DNA from: Cloacimonetes bacterium UBA6081
GTDB lineage: Bacteria; Cloacimonadota; Cloacimonadia; Cloacimonadales; Cloacimonadaceae
NCBI GenBank assembly: GCA_002428685.1
Contig: DIXL01000009.1
Location: 57,654-64,580, forward strand
Direction: 5' to 3'
Length of the DNA stretch: 6,927 nt
A model generated the notes under the pieces. That model worked only from the letters and a program-made list of their open reading frames with translations, ran no database searches and was not told the DNA's origin. This document shows, piece after piece, positions 1-5,492 of this stretch. The position numbers were made by a program, and so were the translations under genes. Each line of letters starts with the position of its first letter. Within the stretch, counting starts at the first letter, position 1.

Positions 1-51
1 AGCATAGGGAAGCTGATCTCCCGATCGGTTTGTGGCAATCAGGAGATCGCC
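1..51 (+). repeat. Palindromic intergenic repeat (REP-like), copy 1
   Basis: This is one of three copies of a roughly 48-51 bp unit in the window; the others are at 6828-6876 and 6880-6927. All share AGGGAAGC, GATCTCCCGATC and TGTGGCAATCAGGAGAT. The unit can fold in two ways. It can form two small hairpins, GATC-TCCC-GATC at 15-26 and GGCAATC-AGGA-GATCGCC at 34-51 (one mismatch). Alternatively it forms one long hairpin pairing 12-25 with 38-51 around a 12-nt loop. In this copy the outer pairs of the first hairpin include T-G wobbles where copy 2 has Watson-Crick pairs, so the fold survives sequence change. It lies upstream of the first gene. The repeat family itself is not one I can name. Confidence 0.8.
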
Positions 52-136
52 TCCCCAATACTATTTTTTGCTTCCGCAGCTACTACATAAATTTTGGTTT
101 TTCAGATTTGTGCACTATCTTGTCCTTTAAACATGA

Positions 137-143
137 TAAGGAG
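137..143 (+). promoter_or_regulatory. Ribosome binding site fixing the start at 153
   Basis: TAAGGAG ends 9 nt before the ATG at 153. A longer in-frame reading from a TTG at 30 would begin inside the palindromic repeat and place 41 non-signal-like residues before an obvious signal peptide, so 153 is the start. Confidence 0.8.
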
Positions 144-152
144 ACTCAAATA

Positions 153-491
153 ATGAAAACTATATTGCTTATTACTCTGCTGCTGGCATTGTCCCTTGGG
201 CTTTTTGCTCATCCGGCCAGCAATGTGTCCCTAAATTGGGATGCCAAAACAAGTCTGCTAACCGTTAGCTTTGAACACAGCGTGAAAAACCCCGGTAATC
301 ACTTTATCAATGGAGTCGTGATCAAGGTTGCCGGCAAGGAAATAATCAGCCAAAGTGCATTGATGCAGGAAAACTCCACCAATGGCAGCTATGTTTACAA
401 GCTGTTAGGTATAAAATCCGGCACAGTTATCGAAGCCGTAACAGTATGTAACAAAATTGGCAAAAAGAGCGCAAAACTTACCATAAAATAA
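153..491 (+). CDS. Small exported protein, superoxide-reductase-like Ig-fold candidate
   Basis: The protein has 112 residues. It begins with a signal peptide (1-19, hydrophobic core ILLITLLLALSLGLF), with predicted cleavage after LFA that would leave His20-Pro21 at the mature N-terminus. The roughly 93-residue mature part has alternating beta-type stretches. It also has a pattern reminiscent of the iron-binding domain of superoxide reductase/desulfoferrodoxin: His42, then NP, then His50-Phe-Ile, and near the end Cys99-Asn-x-x-Gly103. In true superoxide reductases the C-terminal motif is CNxHG and four His plus one Cys bind iron. Here the His of that motif is Ile102, so canonical activity is doubtful. 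The gene has its own ribosome binding site and is followed by a strong hairpin at 539-573, so it is probably transcribed alone. Export is well supported; the family link is a pattern-level resemblance only. A plain Ig-fold envelope protein is the main alternative. Confidence 0.8.
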   Translation: MKTILLITLLLALSLGLFAHPASNVSLNWDAKTSLLTVSFEHSVKNPGNHFINGVVIKVAGKEIISQSALMQENSTNGSYVYKLLGIKSGTVIEAVTVCNKIGKKSAKLTIK

Positions 492-538
492 GGTTGTTCT
501 GCCGTTGCTTGCACTGCTATATCATTACTATACCACTG

Positions 539-573
539 CTATGGCATTACTATCAACCACAGTAATGCCATAG
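539..573 (+). terminator. Perfect 13-bp hairpin after the small exported gene
   Basis: CTATGGCATTACT (539-551) is the exact reverse complement of AGTAATGCCATAG (561-573), around a 9-nt loop. It lies 48 nt after the stop codon at 489-491. Only a weak T-rich stretch (TGTTCCT) follows, so it is a poor fit to a classical intrinsic terminator. It may act as a transcript-end stabiliser or a factor-assisted terminator. The hairpin is certain as sequence; its role is inferred. Confidence 0.5.
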
Positions 574-679
574 TGTTCCTACCCCAATCTACCGGTTATG
601 CAAAGTAGGTGTCTTCGGTGTTCTCAGTAAAAAATTAAAAAATGAGTATTCCAGACTAAAGACACGGGCTTGTTTTGTT

Positions 680-708
680 TTGGGAATGAAACTTGCATTA
701 TTTATAAA
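680..708 (+). promoter_or_regulatory. Candidate sigma70-type promoter for the propeller gene
   Basis: TTGGGA (680-685) and TATAAA (703-708) are separated by 17 nt, matching the -35 and -10 consensus at 4/6 and 5/6. Transcription would start near 715, giving a very short leader that still includes the GGAGG at 721-725. The placement just after the hairpin at 539-573 fits a separate transcription unit. The region is AT-rich, so chance matches are possible. Confidence 0.35.
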
Positions 709-720
709 TACTATGCGAGT

Positions 721-725
721 GGAGG
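721..725 (+). promoter_or_regulatory. Ribosome binding site fixing the start at 731
   Basis: GGAGG lies 5 nt before the ATG at 731. In-frame alternatives at 680 (TTG), 686 and 713 (ATG) have no comparable site and would bury the signal peptide behind extra residues. Confidence 0.75.
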
Positions 726-730
726 TTCAG

Positions 731-2917
731 ATGACTAAGAAAAGGTTGTTTCTCTTGGTGGCAGCAATGCTGGTTGCCCTGCTGCTAAACGCTCAGATAA
801 GCGAGAACATTACGCTGCAAAGCGAAGTGATGCTATCCCTCGGCCAGGTTTGTGATATTGAAATAAAAGACAATCTGGTTTGGCTAAGCGGAACAGAGCA
901 TATACTGATGTGTTTTCAGTTAAACCCCGTCAGTGCTCCCCTGCTTTTGGGTCATTACAAACTGAGTGATGATGTGCCCGCCAATCCTAATCAAAACAAC
1001 TACGGCAATATGCTTATTTGTGGCGACTATCTCTATTTCTACGAGCAAATGGGAGAAGTGCAGGCTTTTAACATCAGTAATCCCGCTTCCATCCAACTGC
1101 TGGGGAGCATCACCAATTGCGAAGTCCCCAATCAACCCCGTGTCCAGCAAGGGGCTATGGTCTATGCGCTGAGTGCCAATATGCTCCATATATGGAATTT
1201 TGCCGACCCGCTAAATCCCATTGCCGTGGGTGAACATGTTCAGAACTCTGTGAAGGATGTGGCAAAAAGCGGTAACTATGTGTATGTAAGCTATTATCAA
1301 CCCGACACAGGACCCTGCAGAGTGGCAATCATAAATGTTAGCGATGCTGCCAACCCCACTCTGATGGGCAGCTTTGCAGTCAATAGTTTTTACCTAACTG
1401 TTTATAATGGCTATCTTTATAGCGGTAATCCCTCCACCAATAGCCTTACCTTTTACAACCTCAGCGATCCCATTAATCCGGTTTACACTGGCTCTGTGCC
1501 ATTCCCCAGCCAGATGGGCGAATTGAGCCTGAAAGCAGATGCAAACATGCTTTACGTTCGCAGTGATCCCTGGTTGGTAGAAGGCCGCACCATCCCCAGC
1601 AATTATTTCTGTTTTGATCTAACAATTCCCTCTGCACCTGTGGCTTTGCCCGAAATTGTAACTTCGCAGTTCCAGTATAAAGGTGAATTTGCGGTTTGGG
1701 GAGCTTATTTTATTCCCAACATCAGTTATTACCAAGTTGATATATATAGAAACACCGGCACAGGCTTGCTCCGCGTGGACACAATTCAACGGTATGGGGT
1801 TTACAGAAGTGCCATGCTGGGTTCATACCTGATGCTCAATTCCGGCAATGCTATAAACACCGCCAATCTGAACAGCGAGCCTATCTTTTTGAAGAACAGC
1901 GATTATCTGTGTGCCAAAGATAATAATGTGTTCACTTCCTCTTTTTATAGCGTCTTCAAATGGAGCCTGGATGATGCCGAACTTCCAGCTCTGGTATTTC
2001 AACACCAAATCTGGCCAACCGGCGAGTATCATGAGTATCCAACTTCTTATCCGCTTAATAGCGTGGGGCAGTATCTCTATTCCAACCATATCTTTTTCGA
2101 TACTGATCTGCAAAACACCATCCAGGATGTTGATTCCCCTTACGCAGAACCCTACAAAATAGAAACTACCGGCAATATTGCAGTTGCTGGTTACTTTACC
2201 GGACTAAAGATTTTTGACAGCAGCAATCCATTGCAACCTGTGCAGGTGTGTAGTTTACTTAATGGCGTTTATACACAGGACTTCAGTGTATCTGGAAATC
2301 TGCTGGCTATTGCTAAAGTTAATCTTGGCCTTTATCTCTACGATATCAGTATCCCCTCCAGTCCCGTAATGCTATGCTACAAACCTAATGTGCTTGGGAT
2401 AAACAGACTTAAGATAACAGGCGAATATCTGATAACTTCCGGGACTCACGGACTGGTGGTGTATAGCCTTAGCGATCCTGTTCATCCAGTCCAAACCGGT
2501 TTTTTCTCCGATCCTGGCAAGAACTTTTACGAAGTGCAAGTTCGCAATAACATAGCTTATGTGTGCCAGGGATATCAACTTAGTGCTTTTGATCTTAGCG
2601 CAGCAGTCAGCAATCCCGACACACCGGAATTGCCATCAGAGGCTATTGCAATTGCAAACTACCCCAATCCTTTTTCCCTATCCACAACTATCACAATAAG
2701 TGGAAAGCAGGATAACAGCCCTTGTGAACTGAGTATTTACAACCTGAAAGGGCAATTGGTAAAGCGTTTGCATCAGGGTGTGCTAAACGGCGATAGTGCT
2801 GATTTCGAATGGGATGGAAGGGATAATGCGTTTCAGACTGTGGCTTCAGGGGTATATTTTTACCGCTATGCACAAGGCAACACCATTATTACCAAACGCT
2901 TGCTGATGATAAGGTAA
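731..2917 (+). CDS. Exported LVIVD-repeat protein with type IX-like C-terminal sorting domain
   Basis: The protein has 728 residues. A lipid-free signal peptide (about 1-21, MTKKR then a long hydrophobic stretch, cleavage likely after LNA) leads into repeats. These carry the short signature xSDPxxPxxxG, as in NISNPASIQLLGSI (114-127), NVSDAANPTLMGSF, NLSDPINPVYTGSV, DSSNPLQPVQVCSL and SLSDPVHPVQTGFF (579-592). At least seven and up to nine are recognisable. This is the LVIVD-type repeat, thought to form a beta-propeller blade. A middle section of roughly 180 residues lacks the signature. From about residue 640 to the end is a FlgD-Ig-like domain with NYPNPF at 643-648, a central LSIYNLKGQLVK, and a terminal GVYFYRY...TKRLLMIR. 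Such C-terminal domains direct secretion or surface attachment in Bacteroidota and related phyla. The ligand or role is unknown. The gene converges on trpS and is followed by a long hairpin. Confidence 0.9.
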   Translation: MTKKRLFLLVAAMLVALLLNAQISENITLQSEVMLSLGQVCDIEIKDNLVWLSGTEHILMCFQLNPVSAPLLLGHYKLSDDVPANPNQNNYGNMLICGDYLYFYEQMGEVQAFNISNPASIQLLGSITNCEVPNQPRVQQGAMVYALSANMLHIWNFADPLNPIAVGEHVQNSVKDVAKSGNYVYVSYYQPDTGPCRVAIINVSDAANPTLMGSFAVNSFYLTVYNGYLYSGNPSTNSLTFYNLSDPINPVYTGSVPFPSQMGELSLKADANMLYVRSDPWLVEGRTIPSNYFCFDLTIPSAPVALPEIVTSQFQYKGEFAVWGAYFIPNISYYQVDIYRNTGTGLLRVDTIQRYGVYRSAMLGSYLMLNSGNAINTANLNSEPIFLKNSDYLCAKDNNVFTSSFYSVFKWSLDDAELPALVFQHQIWPTGEYHEYPTSYPLNSVGQYLYSNHIFFDTDLQNTIQDVDSPYAEPYKIETTGNIAVAGYFTGLKIFDSSNPLQPVQVCSLLNGVYTQDFSVSGNLLAIAKVNLGLYLYDISIPSSPVMLCYKPNVLGINRLKITGEYLITSGTHGLVVYSLSDPVHPVQTGFFSDPGKNFYEVQVRNNIAYVCQGYQLSAFDLSAAVSNPDTPELPSEAIAIANYPNPFSLSTTITISGKQDNSPCELSIYNLKGQLVKRLHQGVLNGDSADFEWDGRDNAFQTVASGVYFYRYAQGNTIITKRLLMIR

Positions 2918-2933
2918 GTATCTATTTGAACAG

Positions 2934-2994
2934 GAGTCATTGCTGCCGAAAAGAACTGTAAAACTACCTCTAACTTGTTGGGCAGCAAGGACTC
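2934..2994 (+). terminator. 14-bp near-perfect hairpin after the propeller gene
   Basis: GAGTCATTGCTGCC (2934-2947) pairs with GGCAGCAAGGACTC (2981-2994) at 13 of 14 positions around a 33-nt A-rich loop. It starts 17 nt after the stop codon. No T-run follows, so it is not a standard intrinsic terminator. The left arm can instead pair with 3144-3157. The pairing potential is seen directly; a role in ending or protecting the transcript is inferred. Confidence 0.45.
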
Positions 2995-2996
2995 AT

Positions 2997-3096
2997 GTAT
3001 GCAGCGGTGAAACATGTGATCGCATTAGTTGTATGCAGCGGGGAACATGTGATCGCATTAGTTGTATGCAGCGGGGAACATGTGATCGCATTAGTC
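2997..3096. repeat. Three tandem copies of a 33-bp unit
   Basis: The copies are 2997-3030 (34 bp), 3031-3063 and 3064-3096 (33 bp each). Copies 2 and 3 are identical except for the last base. Copy 1 differs by one substitution and one inserted A (GGTGAAAC for GGGGAAC). Each unit begins GTATGCAGCGG and contains ACATGTGATCGCATTAG, with a central 6-bp palindrome ACATGT. There are no unique spacers, so this is not a CRISPR array. The near identity suggests recent duplication by slippage. Confidence 0.9.
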
Positions 3097-3097
3097 C

Positions 3098-3148
3098 TTT
3101 GCGCCGTTGTAAACTGGTGATAGCCGTAGAATTGGGAAAAGGCGCAAA
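3098..3148. repeat. 8-bp inverted repeat at the trpS-side end of the spacer
   Basis: TTTGCGCC (3098-3105) is the exact reverse complement of GGCGCAAA (3141-3148), with a 35-nt loop. On the reverse strand it lies just downstream of the trpS stop and could help end that transcript, but no T-tract follows. Its right arm overlaps the segment that pairs with 2931-2943, so the two structures exclude each other. Confidence 0.4.
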
Positions 3149-3163
3149 TGACTCCTGCTGTAT

Positions 3164-4162
3164 TTAGTCTATTCCGATTATCTTACGCAGTTGGTTAATC
3201 TTCTGGGCTGCCAGTTCACGAGCTTTGGCTCCGCCTTCTATCAGGGCTGCGTGGATATCCTCGGGATGTAGCATAAGCTCTGTATAGCGTTGCCGTAAAG
3301 GTGCCAAGTGAGTGTTCATAACCTCAAAAAGCTCTTGCTTAGCGTGTCCCCAGCCCATGCCGCCAGCTTGGTAGCGGTCTCTTAAAGCGGATATTTGCTC
3401 TGGAGTGGCAAAGTTCTTGTAAAGGCTGAAAACACTGCAGGTATCGGGGTTTTTGGGCTCATCAATAGTTTGGCTGTTAGTAACTATGCTCATCACCAGT
3501 TTGCGGAGTTGTTTTTCCGGGGCAAACATCGGGATGGTGTTGTAATAGCTTTTGCTCATCTTCCGCCCATCCAGGCCAACCAGGGTTCTGCTATCCTCAT
3601 GGGCCAGGGGTTGCGGAATTCTAAATCCCTCGCAGCCATACACATAGTTAAAACTTTGGGCAATATCCTGCGCCATTTCCACATGCTGAAACTGGTCGTT
3701 TCCCACGGGCACAAAATCGGTATCGAAAAGCAAGATATCCGCTGCCATCAGGACAGGATAGGTAAACAGCCCCATATTAACGCCGTCATCGGGGTCTTTG
3801 CCAGCCTCGTTGTTGCTTTGCAGCATGGCTTTATAGGCATGAGCGCGGTTCATTAAACCCTTGGGGGTAAAGGCCAGCAGGATGGTGAGCAGCTCAAAGG
3901 TTTCAGGCACATCGCTTTGTCGATAAAATAATGTCTCTTGGGGATTTAATCCGGAAGCCAGCCAGGCAGCCGCAATTTCCAGGGTCATATTGCGAATCTC
4001 AGCGGGATTCTTGCAGGAATTCAGCGCATGGTAATCGGCGATAAAATAGCGGGCTTCGCAGGTTTCGGATAGCTTCAAAGCTGGTTTGATGGCACCCAGA
4101 TAGTTGCCAATATGCGGGATTCCGGTAGGTTTTATGCCGGTAAGTGATACTTTTTTAGTCAT
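3164..4162 (-). CDS. trpS: Tryptophanyl-tRNA synthetase
   Basis: This cytosolic class I aminoacyl-tRNA synthetase charges tRNA-Trp with tryptophan using ATP. The 332 residues match the usual bacterial length. Seen in the sequence: the HIGH-type motif PHIGN (16-20) followed by YLGAI, the tryptophan-pocket stretch PVLMAADILL (136-145, with Asp142 at the position of the Trp-recognising Asp in the Geobacillus enzyme), VPVGNDQFQH (151-160) with Glu162, and the KMSKS loop (201-205). The C-terminal helical part is intact. The start ATG at 4162 is preceded by AGGA 7 nt upstream, within the end of rimO, and the two genes overlap by 8 nt, so translation is probably coupled. It is the last gene of a three-gene reverse operon. 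No T-box or Trp leader peptide is visible upstream, as expected for an internal operon gene. The identification is secure. Confidence 0.97.
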   Translation of the reverse strand: MTKKVSLTGIKPTGIPHIGNYLGAIKPALKLSETCEARYFIADYHALNSCKNPAEIRNMTLEIAAAWLASGLNPQETLFYRQSDVPETFELLTILLAFTPKGLMNRAHAYKAMLQSNNEAGKDPDDGVNMGLFTYPVLMAADILLFDTDFVPVGNDQFQHVEMAQDIAQSFNYVYGCEGFRIPQPLAHEDSRTLVGLDGRKMSKSYYNTIPMFAPEKQLRKLVMSIVTNSQTIDEPKNPDTCSVFSLYKNFATPEQISALRDRYQAGGMGWGHAKQELFEVMNTHLAPLRQRYTELMLHPEDIHAALIEGGAKARELAAQKINQLRKIIGID

Positions 4163-5492
4163 TTTCCTTTCCTCGGGGGTCTATGTGTCCAAACAGGATA
4201 TTACCAATTACGTCATCAATCACTACATTCACAATGCTGCCTAGTTTAGTTTCGCAACGGCTGAGAACCAAACAACCATCAATATCAGGAGCTTGAAACC
4301 AAGCCCGACAATTGTATTCAAGACTTTTTCCAACCACCTGACTTTCCACAATGGCCTGAATGCTTTTTCCCACAAAGCTGTGCCAACGTTGTTCCTGCTG
4401 CTTATGCCAGGCAATATCCAGTTTGAATTGCCTGTTCTCTGCAATTGTATCTCGCACTTGATTTGGCATAGTGAAGGCCGGAGTTCCATCTTCTGGGGAA
4501 AACACAAAACTTCCCATGTGTAAAAAGGGAATATTTTTTATCAAACTAAGCAGTTTATCCACCTCGCGGGTAGTTTCTCCCGGAAAACCTACCATTAAGG
4601 TTGTGCGGAGTGCTGCATTGGGGATTTTCTTGATGATCGTATTGAATAGCGTTTTTAGTTCTGCTTCGCATTTGACTCTGTTCATGGCCGTCAGGATAGA
4701 ATTGCTGATGTGCTGAATAGGAATTTCAAAGTAGGGTAGCAACTTCGGATATTTTGCCCACAATTCCAACCAGGCCAGATCAAAATGGTCAGGATGAAGA
4801 TAAAGCAACCTGATCCACTCAAAGCCTTCAATTTCGTGAAGGGCAGCTATCAGCTCTGGCAAAGATGGCTTACCATAGATGTCTGTTCCATACAAACAGG
4901 TATCCTGAGCAATCAGAACAAGCTCTTTGGGGAAGGCAGGCTTGTTTGATGATGGTCTTATCTTGCTTATCACCGGACGTTTGGCCAGTAACCGTGCTTG
5001 CACAACTAACTGTTCAATCGGCACACTTTTAAGTGAACCGCGAATAGAAGGTATTTTGCAATAGCTACAATAATTTTCACAACCATCGCTGATGCGCAGG
5101 TAAGCGTGAAAGCCGTTTTCCAGATGTATGCTTTGCTTGTTATCTGGGCTTTTCAGAATAGATGCTAACGCATCAAAATCCTTCAAGCCAATCCAGTAAT
5201 CCACCATAGGGTAGGCCTTTTTTAGTTTATCTGCTTCGCGGTTCATTACGCAGCCACTAACAATTATTTGGCCGATTGTTTTGTCAGATTTTAACCTTAC
5301 AACCGTTTCCAGCACTTCATCCAATTCATCCAAAGCACTTTGCAGAAAGGCACAAGTATTGATAAACACAATCTCTGCCTCTTCCACATCAAAGCTGAGC
5401 TTATAGCCCGCTTCGACCAAAATGGAGGCAAAACGCTCGCTATCCACCAGGTTTTTGGCACAGCCAAGGCTTTCCAGATAGAATTTCTTCAT
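4155..5492 (-). CDS. rimO: Ribosomal protein S12 (Asp) methylthiotransferase RimO
   Basis: This radical-SAM methylthiotransferase adds a methylthio group to a conserved Asp of ribosomal protein S12. The 445 residues carry the three expected parts. The N-terminal cluster domain has Cys11 (SLGCAKNLVDSE), Cys47 (INTCAFL) and Cys81. The radical-SAM core has ISDGCENYCSYC with Cys138, Cys142 and Cys145, then IPSIRG, AQDTCLYGTD and VGFPGET. The C-terminal TRAM domain contains APDIDG (401-406). SLGCxKNLVDSE, AQDT.YG.D and the APDIDG-type motif favour RimO over the tRNA enzyme MiaB. Between RLLAKR and KELVLIAQD there are about 15 more residues (around 173-188) than in E. coli RimO. The start ATG at 5492 shares one base with the stop of the upstream gene (TAATG), and no clear ribosome binding site precedes it, so it probably depends on translational coupling. 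Confidence 0.95.
   Translation of the reverse strand: MKKFYLESLGCAKNLVDSERFASILVEAGYKLSFDVEEAEIVFINTCAFLQSALDELDEVLETVVRLKSDKTIGQIIVSGCVMNREADKLKKAYPMVDYWIGLKDFDALASILKSPDNKQSIHLENGFHAYLRISDGCENYCSYCKIPSIRGSLKSVPIEQLVVQARLLAKRPVISKIRPSSNKPAFPKELVLIAQDTCLYGTDIYGKPSLPELIAALHEIEGFEWIRLLYLHPDHFDLAWLELWAKYPKLLPYFEIPIQHISNSILTAMNRVKCEAELKTLFNTIIKKIPNAALRTTLMVGFPGETTREVDKLLSLIKNIPFLHMGSFVFSPEDGTPAFTMPNQVRDTIAENRQFKLDIAWHKQQEQRWHSFVGKSIQAIVESQVVGKSLEYNCRAWFQAPDIDGCLVLSRCETKLGSIVNVVIDDVIGNILFGHIDPRGKEND

Larger units (their letters stand above)
2928..3160. other. Structured convergent spacer, possible MITE-like element
   Basis: This 233-bp stretch fills nearly all of the gap between the convergent stop codons at 2917 and 3164. 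Near its ends are inverted CAGGAGTCATT (2931-2941) and AATGACTCCTG (3147-3157 with neighbouring bases). TATTT occurs 3 nt outside each arm, at 2923-2927 and 3161-3165, which could be a 5-bp target duplication. Inside are a hairpin, three tandem repeats and a second inverted repeat, each listed separately. The outermost three bases (GAA against CAG after reverse complement) match poorly, which weakens the transposon reading. No convincing coding sequence was found here. Confidence 0.3.

Noticed and set aside
94..121. Possible promoter TTGGTT/TATCTT upstream of the small exported gene
   Set aside because: Both boxes match the consensus poorly and the spacer is 16 nt in a T-rich region, so the match is not distinguishable from chance.
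30..152. N-terminal extension of the small exported protein from a TTG at 30
   Set aside because: It begins inside the palindromic repeat, and a good ribosome binding site and signal peptide define the start at 153.
609..665. Inverted GTGTCTT/AAGACAC as a riboswitch or leader structure before the propeller gene
   Set aside because: The stem is only 7 bp with a 43-nt loop, and no known riboswitch core could be recognised.
2997..3096. CRISPR array
   Set aside because: The units are contiguous with no unique spacers, only three copies are present, and no cas gene is in the window.
2940..3167. A 75-codon forward reading frame with an 11-residue Cys-containing repeat
   Set aside because: It starts at a TTG only 3 nt after an AGGAG, consists mostly of the tandem DNA repeats, resembles no family, and its end overlaps trpS. 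The DNA repeat explains the frame.
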